Source: Phoronis australis
Taxonomy: Eukaryota > Phoronida > Phoronidae
Reading direction: 5' to 3'
DNA: 52,328 nucleotides
Assembly: GCA_002633005.1 (NCBI GenBank)
Contig: NMRA01000576.1
Coordinates: forward strand, 64,001 to 116,328
Position 1 is the stretch's first letter; the number at the start of each line of letters is the position of its first letter. The notes under the pieces were generated by a model that did not search any database, was not told the DNA's origin, and saw nothing but the letters and a program-made list of their open reading frames with translations. The position numbers were made by a program, and so were the translations under genes. Shown here one piece after another: positions 9,716 through 21,081 of the stretch.

Positions 9716-10130
9716 ATGACCGAAGCCTGATCAACTTCGGGGACCCGGCATCCCAGATGATTCTAGATTAGGGGTAGAAATTATCGATGAGGATGCATTC
9801 TAGCTGATGACAGCACTTGGAGAAACAGCACACAACAATAGTGTTTCGGGTAATTCAACGTCTGGACAAGATCCAGTGACATCCAGGAAAAGGCTGGAAG
9901 ACAACCTGGAAAGGCAGTTGACGACTTGGAGAGATGGGTGGCGACCTGGAGAGACGGGTGACATTCTGGAAAGACAGTGGATTGGGTGGGTTAGCGACCC
10001 ATCCAGTTGAAATTTATATTGCTACGAGTAACCAAAGAAGAGAATACCCCCAGAGTTCTCCGAGACGGGGAAGGATGAAGAGCTCAACGATCAGAATACT
10101 ACGGAATCAACTCCGCAAGTTACAGAAACT
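9716..10130 (+). other. Degenerate GA-rich stretch between two LINE pieces
   Basis: A short frame from 9807 contains internally repeated TGGAAAGACAGT / TGGAGAGA(C)GGGT units (about 9895-9980), giving repeated LE(R/D)-type residues. It has no family resemblance; possibly LINE UTR. Confidence 0.3.
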
Positions 10131-11126
10131 ACGGCATTGAACAACGTGACTACCACGGAGACGACACGGCAACGTACAAGGACTGCGAAACTGATAAATG
10201 ATGACCGAGTATGCAGGGGATGTAAGAGGACGTAGACACAGTGTCTCCAGTGGCAACGCTTAGGTGGTACTACTAGTACTCCTAGTAAGACGACTGAAGA
10301 GGATAGCCAGAGTAAAACCCACAGAGCGTTGATCTTCAAAGCCCATGGAGCAATAGGGGAAGCAAGTGTGTCCGCTGCATCAGACGGCACGGCACCAGAC
10401 TCAGACACGTTGGAGAGGGACAGTGTTGAAGTATTTACATCTGGCAGGGAGGAGCAGGACTCAGAGTTTGTGTTGCTTTCCATGTCACAGTTGCTCACGG
10501 AAACATGTGAGGACCGGGATCCAGACAGCATTCCGAGGCAAAGAACTGAAGCACTATTTGAGGTGGCAAGGAAGGAGCGGATTATTTAGCCGAGAGGCAA
10601 TGACTCAAAGTCTTGGAGTCTTCTGGATGAGGATCTTGATGGCGTTCTAGAGGCGAATTTAAAGCGTACTGCACAGAAGAAACTGATCACCATGACTGAG
10701 CTGGTCTACACAGTTTGCAAAGATCGATTGGGCGTGGCGGCGAAGAGAAAGAATCCAACTACGCAAGGGCCTAGCAGAAGACAGAGGGAAATCAAGGAGA
10801 TCCGGGTGGATCTGAGAGACCTTAAGAGGATCATGAAAGGAGAGGCTTAGCCCATTTAAGACAGGACCTGAGGTGTAAACTTTTATCTTTGTGTAAGGCA
10901 GAGCAGCTTAGAAAGAGGAAGTCCGTGTGAAGATCCGGAAGAGGAAGAAATTTCTGTCCAATCCATACAAGTTCACGAAGGAGCTTTTTGGGAAAGAGAC
11001 AAGTGGGCAGCTCAGATGCTCAAAGGACGAGCTGGAAAGACATCTGGAGGTGGTTCACAGTGACAGTCGGTGCGAGGAACCTTTGGGAGAATTTGACTGG
11101 ATGGATGAAGAGGAATTTTCGAGTGT
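10130..11126 (+). pseudogene. Second LINE: N-terminal part of the polyprotein
   Basis: From about 10600 the frames read LEANLKRTAQKKLITMTELV, RQREIKEIRVDLRDLKRIMK, KKFLSNPYKFTKELFGKETS and LERHLEVVHSD. This order (coiled basic segment, then NPYKFTK...LFG, then a segment ending in HSD) is the conserved region ahead of RT in the same LINE group whose C-terminus lies at 9538. Earlier sequence includes VCRGCKRT, perhaps a remnant of an N-terminal zinc finger. Stops at 10588, 10848 and 10875 and frameshifts show it is dead. It ends abruptly at the ambiguous base 11127, where a different repeat begins. RT and later domains are absent. Confidence 0.6.
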
Positions 11127-11127
11127 N

Positions 11128-11592
11128 TTAAAGATCAAATGTAAAGAAAACTTTCATATTTTTCATCCAAAACTTGTTGCATTGTCCATACAGTGTAATC
11201 CAATGTTTACTATTACCGCTTGCCTTCAACCTTCGAATTAGTGGTATAACACAACGGACGTGAACTCATGTAACCGAGACAGTAAAACAAGGTTAATTTA
11301 TTTGACCCTGTGCTAAGACGATTATGCATCGACACGCAAAGTGGTATCAGCCTGACAACCTATTACGCAACTGCTACTCTAGCCTAAAAATAGCAGCCGA
11401 CCAGCTGGTCAGCTGATGGCCGGTCGGCTGAAGGGTCGGCTGAAGGGTCGGCTGGGGAGTCGCCTTATGAGTCGGCACTGCGGGCGGCTGCTTAATTTTT
11501 AGCCGACCGGTCGGCAAATTAGCCGACCGGTCGACGGCTAGTCGTCGACCAATTTCCGACCGGGCGGCCAAAAATTCGTGATGTGTGCTGTA
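11128..11592 (-). mobile_element. Truncated copy of the AGCCGACC TIR element (copy 1)
   Basis: This is the reverse complement of 12950-13420: it shares AAATGTAAAGAAAACTTTC, the TGTTGCATTGTCCATA stretch, the GCTACTCTAGCCTAAAAATAG block, the GGTCGGCTGAAGGGTCGGCT array, and the terminal CCGACCGGGCGGCCAAAAATTCGTGATGTGTGCTGTA-type inverted repeat ending at 11592. The inner break is at 11128, directly after the ambiguous base. Confidence 0.8.
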
Positions 11593-11985
11593 AATATCAA
11601 ATGTAAAGAAAACTTTCTCGTTTTTTATCCAAAATTTGTTGCATTGTCCATAATCCAGTGTTTACTATCACTGCTTCCCTTTAACCTTCGAGTTTATTTA
11701 GTGGTGTTACACAACCGGGTGAACTCATGTAAGGGAGACAGTAAAACTAGGTTAAATTAGTCGACCCTGTGCTAAGACGAATATGCATCCACACGCAAAG
11801 TGGTACCAGCCTGACAACTTATTACGCAACTGCTACTCTAGCCTAAAAATAGCAGCAGCCAACTGGTCAGCTAATGAGCAGTCTTCTGAAGGGTCGGTTG
11901 AAGGGTCTGCTGAAGGGTCGGCTGTTTTTCGACTGCGACCTATCGACCTCGAGCCAACGAATGGCGACGACGGCCCAACATTGTG
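11593..11985 (-). mobile_element. Truncated copy of the AGCCGACC TIR element (copy 2, tandem)
   Basis: Starts with ATATCAAATGTAAAGAAAAC, at essentially the same internal position as copy 1, and repeats its landmarks in order (TGTTGCATTGTCCATA, GCTACTCTAGCCTAAAAATAGC, GAAGGGTCGGCTG). It degenerates from about 11930, with only a vague ACATTGTGATG where the terminal repeat should be. Offset from copy 1 is about 462 bp. Confidence 0.7.
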
Positions 11986-12949
11986 ATGCTATCTCGGCGA
12001 ATACGGCGACGCTGCACTAGTGGACATTGGGAAACTTGTGCAAAGATACCCCAGCCATTCGCGTTTCCACAGCTTCCAGCTACACAGAGGTCAGACATTC
12101 TTCTTCAAATCTTTACTCCAGTAAATTTAAGTCTAAAAATCTGTATACATTTGAAAAAGCACTCCTTTAGGCTCACAGCAATGGGCACTTTGGACCCAGT
12201 CAAGCTGACTCTGCAATGATCGGGTCACGTCCATACTTACTATTGTTAAATGCTCATGGCAACGCACAAGACCATGTGCATATGTGTCACATTTAAGAAA
12301 ATCAATTGGCAAAAGTTGCATATTAAAGCGATTCTAACAAACACAAAGGTTTCATTTGTGCCAGATAGTCCCAGGAAAGAGTACAAACATATGGACAGAC
12401 TCGACAGTGATCGAACCGGTGGAAATTCCTGATGTGTTCCTGATTTGACGTTTCCGAAAATAGCCCAAGTTCAAAATTTTCTAATCTCAAACTTTTGGGG
12501 AAGTGGAGAGTGATTTAAACGAATTATAGAAGAATGTGGGGTATGAAATCAAAACAAATGTGGTTTATAAGCAAACTTTATTAACAGTCAACACATGTGT
12601 TTGCATACCAAATTCTTTAAAGTGTCTTTGAGGTATTTATAGTTTGCTGATGACGGCGGAATTAACTGGACAGCGCAACGTGCGTCTCTGGCTAATAACC
12701 CATATTGATAGTCGAATTGGTTTACGCCAGACAAATCTAAGCGACACTGCGGGTTTAACTTTTACCCTTGGCTTGCCTTCTGGTTCAGTAAAATATCGGC
12801 AGAAATCTCAAACACGTTCTAAGTTGAAAAAGTTACGCAAAGTAATTTCAAGAGACTCACCCGAGGCCTGCTTTGCCTCCTCTTGCGACTAGCCAACTCA
12901 ATGTTAGAGTCCAAATTGCCGAGAGCACTAAGCGTGCTTTCCAACATTG
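11986..12949. other. No recognisable feature
   Basis: Unique-looking sequence between truncated and full copies of the TIR element. No exon, known repeat or RNA gene could be supported. Confidence 0.45.
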
Positions 12950-13016
12950 TACAACACACATCACAAATTTTTGTCCGACCGGTCGGAAATTGGTCGACGA
13001 CCGGCCGTCGACCGGT
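12950..13016. repeat. Left 67-bp terminal inverted repeat
   Basis: Contains nested palindromic GACCGGTC and GTCGAC motifs; matches the inverse of 14516-14582 at 65 of 67 positions. Confidence 0.85.
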
Positions 13017-14515
13017 CGGCAAATTAGCCGACCGGCGGGCTAAAAATTAGCCGACCTGCAGCCGCCGCAGTGCTGACTCATGAGGCGACTCTTCAGGCGT
13101 CCCTTCAGCCGACCCTTCAGCCGAACGGCCATCAGCCGACCAGCTGGTCGGCTGCTTTTTTAGGCTAGAGTAGCAGTTGCGTAATAGGTTGTCAGGTTGA
13201 TACCACTTTGCGTGTCGATGCATATTCGTCTTAGCACAGGGTTAAATAAATTAACCCAGTTTTACTGTCTGGGTTACATGAGTACACTTAGGTTGTGTAA
13301 CACCACTAATTCGAACGTTGAAGGCAAGCGGTAATAGTAAACATTGGATTATGGACAATGCAACAAGTTTTGTAGTAAAAATATCTGAAAGTTTTCTTTA
13401 CATATGATCTTTAATTTGACTCGTGACGTTAACAAGTTGCATTAGATTGGCTGCTTCCCGGTCAATACAACGCTGTAGTCATTTTGTAAACGTAGCTATC
13501 GACAGTCTTCTCCCACATTTGATGTTTTTGTTTAACGCCAAACTGCATCTTTTTGCTCTTTTAATTTATTCACGGTTCTCCTATCACGCACCCATGATGA
13601 TGGGATAGTGAGTGAGTTGTTACACCGCGAAAAGCGCTCACTCCGGGGATTTTATTTCCATATTGACTATTGCAGTACAGACGCGAAATTCACGGTCTAG
13701 TATGCCCTAAACCCACGGACTTCGATGGCTCTAACTTCGAAATCATACTAAGGTTACGATTGCCACTAACTTAGACTGTGACATCAAACACAGAATGACC
13801 ACTGCTGAGGCAACAGCCAATTGTAGCACTGCGCATTCCGTTTTCATGCATCGGTGACGTTAAAATCTGGCTTAGTTGCATGTACTAGTAGGCCACTATC
13901 AGTTGGTCGTTCATGTTGTTCTAAAAAGAAATATTTTCTGTCAACAACATATTGACAAATTATGTAAAATAAAACAATTGTGAACGGGAAGATGTGAATA
14001 TGTGGTGAAGATGTATGGGTCTCTACGCGGTACATGTGCGTGGATCTTTGGGAAAGCGACTGCGATGTCGAAGAAATGATAGAAAATACGTCAATGTGCA
14101 CTTTTGAGAAGCAAGGCGTCTGGTGATATATCTAATGTATGATCCGGCCACCTTAGGTAGTAAGTGACGCTGAATGACTAGTGGAAAGTACGTGTTTGGC
14201 GCGAAAATAAAAAATCATGCTTTTATCGCCACCACCTCCCCCCCGGCCTCCCCCGGCCCAAATTTTCCACATCCTAATGAGTCACCACTCGAGATTTGGT
14301 TGAACTTAAGTTGATAAACCGATGTCAAGACAGCGAACAGTTAAATTTTGTTGGCCAAAGTTCATCGCTAAGTCATAAAATGGTAATTGCCGACCAAGGA
14401 CACGCTTAATCCGAATTGGTCGTCTACGCTAGGCGACCACTTAGCCGACCACAGAGGCGACTCAGCAGACGTCTCCTAGCGGACCGTTGTTGGTCGGCTG
14501 CTGCTCGGGTAGACA

Positions 14516-14582
14516 ACCGGTCGACGGCCGGTCGTCGACCAATTTCCGACCGGTGGGACAAAAATTCGTGATGTGTGTTGTA
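14516..14582. repeat. Right 67-bp terminal inverted repeat
   Basis: Inverse of 12950-13016, ending GTGATGTGTGTTGTA. Confidence 0.85.
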
Positions 14583-15054
14583 ACTATCGACCTAACTTTG
14601 GTGACTTCCGTAACTGACGGTTCCTCCAATTAAGTCCAGAATGTAACTTATATCATTAAAAGCTCTCGAGAATAGACGACGTTTGAAATTCCGTTCTTTT
14701 TCCGATCTTCCATTGTGAGCGGGTCACTGCATGTATACCAGTACGATATGACAAGGAGAAATGCATTGATAACTTGTTTTCGTATGTTTCCCAAAATGTG
14801 TGTTTTTGTGTTAATAAATGTTGTAAATAAAAACTGATCGAGATATAGTGATGAAATATGCCACGCATTAACTTTACGTGTATATCTTAAAACTTCAGTA
14901 CATATCTTCAAATTATGAATTCGAAAAAATATGATTTCTGAAAATGTGTTTTTTTGCCAGAATATTTTTTTAATTTTCAATACCGTATGAAACAGTCAAT
15001 CAAGTTTGAAAATTTCCTTCTTGAAATAAATTTTGGGATAACCATATCGCGAAC
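14583..15054. other. No recognisable feature
   Basis: AT-rich, without supported exons or repeats. Confidence 0.4.
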
Positions 15055-15064
15055 AACACACACA

Positions 15065-15109
<45 letters not shown>

Positions 15110-15111
15110 AC
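15055..15111. repeat. (CA)n microsatellite
   Basis: About 28 CA units with a few interruptions (CAGA, CAAA). Confidence 0.95.
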
Positions 15112-15647
15112 TTTTTTGGGTATTAGGATATGCAAACTTCAGGTTCTACGATTTTGTCTCCTTGTGATTCTGTTTTTGGAAGAACTTATAGACTCACTGC
15201 ATGTCTTGGTTACCCTAGAACGGCTCAGCATTTCACAGCCAGTTGAACTATACACGAGCGATATAGAAATAAAACATCTGAGCGCATACAAGAGAAACAA
15301 AGTCGGATTGCTTGATATGTTGATTTTATTCGTATCTCAATCATTCACTGAAACGGAATCCACTACTTGGCCACAGAGCCTGCAGGCTTTAGGACAATTC
15401 TTCGCCACGTAAGTTCTGGTGTCGTTGATGGCTACATTCACTTTTAGCAGCTCAAAAGCGATGACATGTGTTGTTGTCCTTCAAACTGCGAATTGAAAAG
15501 GAATTTGCTGAACGTTATCTGTGACAATATCGAATTTACGTGTAAATTACACGTTACTGGAGATATAATTTACTGAATGGGTGACTACCAGCGTCTTTCT
15601 GAAATAAACATAACACAAGGTCACCAGCATTATTGGTGGTTGCTGCT

Positions 15648-16008
15648 ACGGGGTCAGCACCTTCTACTACTTTGTTTACCAGGGCTTTCTAATTTCCTTT
15701 TAGTTTAGTACAATATATATATATATATTTATATTATTGTACTAAACTAATAACTAATAACTATATATATATATATATATTAGTTATTAGTTTAGTACAA
15801 TATATATATATATATATATTGTACTAAACTAATAACTAATAATATATATATATATATATTATTAGTTATTAGTTTAGTACAATATAATAACTAATAACTA
15901 ATAATATATATATATTATTAGTTATTAGTTATTAGTTATTATAGTTATTATATATATATATTATTAGTTATTAGTTATTAGTTATTATATTGTACTAAAC
16001 TAATAACT

Positions 16009-16043
<35 letters not shown>

Positions 16044-16105
16044 ACTAAACTAAAAGGAAATTAGAAAGCCCTGGTAAACAAAGTAGTAGAAGGTGCTGAC
16101 CCCGT
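15648..16105. repeat. Foldback structure with perfect 65-bp inverted arms
   Basis: Bases 15648-15712 (beginning ACGGGGTCAGCACC) are the exact inverse complement of 16041-16105 (ending GGTGCTGACCCCGT). The pairing continues into adjoining TA runs. The roughly 330-bp core consists of (TA)n tracts separated by alternating copies of TTAGTTTAGTACAAT and its complement ATTGTACTAAACTAA plus AGTTATT/AATAACT repeats, so it can fold into several smaller hairpins. The right flank repeats GTATATATATTGTACTAAAC once more at 16104-16123 and a TA run to about 16168. Either a foldback transposon or an expanding AT-rich palindrome; misassembly is also possible. Confidence 0.85.
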
Positions 16106-16131
16106 ATATATATTGTACTAAACTAATAACT

Positions 16132-16168
<37 letters not shown>

Positions 16169-17145
16169 TAACCGGATGCGTCGATAAAAGTAATCATCAA
16201 CTTATCATGGGAACCGCCCAAGATGCATTTGATAACTTGAAGAACAATAAATTGCATACGCTGCCATTTTAGCCACTGAAACGCTAGCGCGAGTGAACCT
16301 AGTACAGGAATCCTTTTAAATGTGATTGATTCTGATATGAAATTTTAAGAGCTATTTTCATCGTCATAATCATCGCTGTAGTCGTAGCGTAAGTTTTTTA
16401 GGATCTCTGATGTATCAAAATGTGAGCTTGTTGAGGTTTGACGGCGTTAACAAAATATTTAACGGTCTGAAACCGTCTATCAACAACCTCTAATCGTAAT
16501 AGCAACATTTGTTTCGAATCATTTGCGGTCTTCAGACTTGTTGTGATCACCCCTTTGTCAAGATGCCAGGTCTCAACCAATACTGAAGGTCACGCGGGGT
16601 TTAATCAATTTCGTCTTGGCTTGTGAGAATAAATTGCATTGCACATTTAAACCTTAGACTTATCTCGAAGCCACAACAGATGGGAGAATGAACATGTGAT
16701 TTCAATGAATTTCAAGTTTGTAGCATTCTCTAAATCACATTCAACCCATGGAACGTGAAATCATGTTATGTTGTGTGTTGGCAATTGTCACGTTTCCATA
16801 AAATCATTGATTGATGTTGGGGTGATGTACAACTGTGCAGATAATGACAACCTTTGACACGCTCCTAAGTATGCAAATGCAAGGCAGGATCTAAATGACC
16901 TTTTGATGTGAACATCATGTAACTTAAGAAGTGCATCTGTACTCATTAACAACTTGTAAATGTGAAAACAAAAACAAAAACACTCTGCAAAAAAGACACC
17001 GTTGCACTTATGACATACCGTTGGGCTAAAATAACCTACATCATGCTGTTTTGTTCCCAACACCGCGTCACGATACTTACTGGATAATATTAACCTTTGG
17101 CTAAAACATGTTTTACATTTATTGTATCATTATCCTCTTTAAATA
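16169..17145. other. No recognisable feature
   Basis: Non-coding as far as I can see. A 60-codon minus-strand frame at 16398-16580 has no family resemblance and no clear splice sites. Confidence 0.4.
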
Positions 17146-17209
17146 AAGTTTATTATTATTATTATTATTATTATTGTTATAATTGTTATTATTATTATTA
17201 TTATTATTT
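17146..17209. repeat. (TTA)n microsatellite
   Basis: About twenty ATT/TTA units with two TTG interruptions, starting just after AATAAAG. Confidence 0.95.
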
Positions 17210-17517
17210 GTATCATTATTGAGTGCCGGATTTACGGCGGTCAATTACGTCACAAATCCCTTTCCCCTTCCTTGTCACATTGTACCTAATTATATCGAGT
17301 CTCTTACTGGTTTGAGCAAGCGATAACAGAAATAAGGGAATATAGTGCAACTTGTACATGTACATTAATAGGTAGTGGAAGTCGAGCATCTGTTTTGACA
17401 CTTAAGTCTAGTTCAGGTTTCAGTTGAAACTAAGACTTCGAAAAATAAGCTGGTGGAATTCATTTGATTTTTCATTTTGTTAATTGAAATTATAAAACCG
17501 AATGCAAATATACTTAC

Positions 17518-17835
17518 CTTGCATGATGTATACGTGCTCCACTCCACCACAGAAAAGCGTCCCATTGCCGCCACAAGGTTTAGAACAATTCTCATTGTCA
17601 ACAAGATTAGTTATTTTGGTATGCACCGTGTTTCCGCACCAACAATGAATTCCATTCTCCAAGCCCATAAGTGGCATCATGTTTCTTCTACACCAAGCCT
17701 CACAGGTTTTCGGTGTTAAGTCTGCTTTAGAAATGCCTATCGGTGTTTTTGCAGCATCCCTGAGCAAAGGGCTCGGGTATAAGATGCTACCTTTGACGTA
17801 ACATCCTTCAACCGCAATTTTCTTAATGTCCTGCG
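17518..17835 (-). CDS. WSC-domain exon (most 3' of three)
   Basis: On the minus strand the acceptor TTTCAG ends at 17836 and the donor GTAAGT lies at 17517-17512; the exon is 318 bp (106 codons), phase 1 at both ends. It encodes a whole WSC domain, a cysteine-rich carbohydrate-binding module found in fungal stress sensors and animal surface proteins such as Kremen, polycystin-1 and WSCD sulfotransferases. It reads EGCYVKG at the start, CEAWCRRNMM, ENGIHCWCGN (the signature CWCG), CSKPCGGNGTLFCGG and HVYIM, so all expected cysteines are present. Which WSC gene this is cannot be told without neighbouring domains; no membrane segment or sulfotransferase sequence was found nearby. Confidence 0.85.
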
Positions 17836-19723
17836 CTGAAATGATAATGAAAACTCTACAAGTCGGACTTTTTATAGCACTTCCGGTAGCTTGAATACTG
17901 TAGTGGAACTATAGAAGTTAGGTGAATGCGATTCATCTTGATTCGCAGTTGATTTGTTGTTGTCACAGTAGAATAATAATACATACTAAAGGAAAATATG
18001 TTGAATGATAGTAATTGCACTATGAGTACCAGCGAAGAGAAAAAACGTGAAGCCATGAAAGCGATATTATTTGCCGGGATTCACAGTAGGTCTACATTTA
18101 GTGTACCTAAACAGCTGAACCACCTAAAACTCAGACGGACCTAAATATTTTAAGGACCTAAGTATGGAACGGACCTAAATATCAGACGACTTGCACCGTC
18201 TTAACTGAACTTTAATCTGAGAAATATGTAACATCAATTTCCTTTGAGCCCGGGCGCATTATATGTCCAGCATCGTCTCGTATTCCAGCGTTGCATTGTT
18301 TTGATTTCACAGCAAATTTGTGTAATTTAGACCTCCATCTCAGCCCAACAGAAACGACCAAATGAATTATATATAAATTTGTAACCAGGATATTTCTGCT
18401 TAGTGAAATCACCTAAACAACATGACAGGCGTCAGCGTTTCATTTTACCAATTGTTTTATACTGAATTCAAACCCTGGCCAAGCTCGTGTGTGGGTCACG
18501 CCCAGAAATCTAAGGGATACTATAAACTGAAGCTGGGTTACACCATAGAGTATAGCACTTGGACCGCCAACTCCATATATGCTCAATGGAAAAATATGTG
18601 ATTTTACGCATAATCCTTTACGTCACTATTCTTTAACGACATCTATTCACATCAGCAAGTTTTACTTCAGGTACACACACCGTCTGCTAATCATAGACTA
18701 TTGTTGTGTGGTCAATTGCCAAAAGCACTCACGATACCACCAGTTCTATCATTAGAAGACTTTGAATAGCGTTTCATTGCCGTTAGGGGAGTGCCGCCTC
18801 CTGTAGGATACTATTCAAGAAATTTCGAAGCAGTTTTCTACATGTATAATCTATAATTACTCTAGTGCTGGTTCATCGAAAGATCACATCACTGTGATCG
18901 TGATCAGATTGAAGGATAATGTCGTGATTACAGACTTTTCTAGCAGCAAGTTTACTACACCGCATGCGATGCAGTTTGGAGACAATATGACATATCGGGA
19001 GTATCAGTTTTCAACGGTGTGGCATTAAAGGAAAGATGACGTCCTGTACCGAGGTTTTCATAGGTCTCACTAATTTTGCTTTTTTAAAGGTCGTTAGATC
19101 ATCAATTTGACATGCTCTGAAAAGAAAAAACAAGTAAAGGCAAGTCGTTTAGTGAAGAATGTGTATTTTCATGTAGATATAATTTGAAATATGCCAAAAA
19201 TGTGGATATTTAAGTCGTTTGACGGTAGTTCATGTTAACTGTTGACTGAAAATGCCAATTCCTCTGAAGAAATGTGAAGTTTTATAAGTAAACTGCACCT
19301 TTTCACCCATGATTGTACCACATCACCTGAAACTTTGAGAATGTATACCCAAATACATGTGCCAACCAGATACATTATATGGACTTGAAGATTGCAAATG
19401 GTTGCACTCAATGAGCTTTGACTAATTGATTTTGATTGGTTAACTGGATTAGTTAGGAATGTTAAGCATGTGATTTGAAAATAGACCTTTGTAATAATTG
19501 AACCATTTTGGTAGACTGTAAGCCATCTGAGTAAAATGATTGTAAAAATCTGTAGAAATGCCATTAATGCTGACAATCAACGTTGAAAAATCTTGCACTA
19601 AATGATTGATAAAAAGTTCAAATTTTCAGAGGAAAAAATCACCAAGTGATCCAATGATGTCACCAAACGACGTCAACATCTGGAATTAGAATCCAATTAC
19701 ATGTTAAAATAGACAATTTTGGG
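17836..19723. other. Probable intron, no recognisable feature
   Basis: Follows the acceptor of the 17518-17835 exon. No element could be identified. A small splice-flanked minus-strand segment at 18733-18800 was considered and not accepted because its phase does not fit. Confidence 0.45.
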
Positions 19724-19844
19724 TTATTTATTATCATTTATAAACAAGTAAGAAAGACAAACACACAAATAAGTACATCCATTCATTTGAACAGTCACAA
19801 CTCAGGAGAGATCATTCTCGTATCTCGAAAAAGGTGAACAATTT

Positions 19845-20222
19845 CTACATGGAGTTAATGTGAAAAAAATAAAAGTTCCCCAATTCGCAGAAACCTGACA
19901 TACGCAAAGTTTTTATATGCATTTAATTTTCAGCTTTATAGTACTTATAAGTATATGTAACAAATAATGTGAAAATTAGATATATTCTGTGGCATCCCTC
20001 CTTGTAAATGTAATGTTTGGCTATTAAATAGAAAATCGTGAGTCTCATAAAGTCTAAAAATAACACGTTCGTAAAAGGGACTGTTGGAAAGCTGAATGCA
20101 ACACTTTTGCATTTTTTCCGAATTCTTTCCAGAAATCTTGTACAAGGCGACATTCCCAAAAAGGTGCTACACAGTCTCTGTAGCCTTATTAGATAAAGCA
20201 CATCAATAAGAATCCTGAACAC
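19845..20222 (-). pseudogene. LINE ORF2 C-terminal zinc-binding region (minus copy)
   Basis: Frames encode LFWECRLVQDFWKEFGKN and YETHDFLF, matching LFWDCSFVKDFWKEFVNL and YKTHDFLF of the plus-strand copy at 26757-26900. This is the conserved C-terminal segment of L1/Tx1-type ORF2. It is broken by frameshifts. Confidence 0.7.
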
Positions 20223-20473
20223 AGATTTTGCCTAAAAAGTTATTTGTTGAATAAACCTGCTTAGTGCTCTAAATTGGAACCATATAATGTTGGGATCCTT
20301 TGTATTTTCATAAACTAATGCGTATATTTTCTTCCAATCTAAACTCCAAGCTTTATTTCACATTTACACTCTGACTTACAAGCTTCTTAATGTCATTAAA
20401 TATTGAACACTTATATCTACCATCCTTCAAATCTTTCTGTAAATGGGTAATTGCTAAAAGCATGCAAGGAGAG

Positions 20474-21081
20474 TGTCACGTTTTCCCCGATTGACTGAAG
20501 ACTGGTTCGAGTTAATCCTTTAATCATCCCGACCATACGATCACAAGCCTACTCAAATAAACCATCCGACGTAATGTCCGTTCAATGCTCCAGCCAGTGC
20601 TGTGAAGCCTTGATTTGTGGTGAACGTCTGAGACACGTTTAGCAACTGTTACACTCGTTGATTCAATAACCTGCTGTCTCCATAGCCGGCCCTCTATTGA
20701 CTATCGCTGTAACTGCTTATTCTCTTCACTACAACTCAACTGTAATTCTTCTGATTAACTTTCTTGAACTTACTTGATGTGATATGATCTGACTAACACA
20801 CACCCGTGCTCGGGCTTCTTTAGCCTAAGGCATTGTTCTGGAACTTTACATCAATTCACGCACATCCTAAAACTTTCCTGAATCTACCCAATCATTCTAC
20901 AAACATAACTAGTCTCTAGAATATTCCAGACTACATTAATCACTGTCATGCTAGAGTTTGCTAGAAAGTTCCGCGCATTTATAGTAAAAAAATGCATCAT
21001 CACTGTACTTAAATCAGGGGTCAGGCCAATCAAACAAAACAAAGTAATACAACCAAAACAGTGTTAGTCTATATTCTGACA
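20474..21081. mobile_element. Solo LTR (608 bp) with 5-bp target duplication GAGAG
   Basis: The block begins TGTCACG and ends CTGACA, so the ends are the short inverted repeat TGTCA/TGACA. GAGAG flanks it directly on both sides (20469-20473 and 21082-21086). Removing the block and one GAGAG rejoins the interrupted LINE as GTTTACTCTCCTTGC on the minus strand, matching TTCTACTCTCCTTGC in the plus-strand copy near 26437. A lone LTR is what recombination between the two LTRs of a retroelement leaves behind. It does not resemble the 135-bp LTRs of the gypsy element at 31020. Confidence 0.9.

Larger units (their letters stand above)
12950..14582. mobile_element. Complete non-autonomous DNA transposon with 67-bp TIRs
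   Basis: The 67-bp ends 12950-13016 and 14516-14582 are inverted copies differing at two positions; they begin TACAACACACATCAC. Inside each end are many AGCCGACC / GGTCGGCT units, densest at 13010-13155, including a perfect 22-bp palindrome at 13133-13154. The middle has no open frame of useful length, so the element needs a transposase from elsewhere. Dense subterminal repeats are usual transposase-binding arrays. No direct target duplication is visible at the flanks (CAACATTG left, ACTATCGA right), which leaves the superfamily undecided. Partial copies lie at 11128, 11593 and 27395. Confidence 0.85.

Noticed and set aside
18733-18800. Minus-strand 68-bp segment between CTACAG and GTGAGT
   Set aside because: Open in one frame, but it starts in phase 1 and ends in phase 0, which cannot join to the WSC exon at 17835; too short to stand alone.
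20500-20525. GGTTCGAGTTAATCC, similar to a tRNA B box
   Set aside because: No cloverleaf could be drawn around it, and it lies inside the solo LTR.
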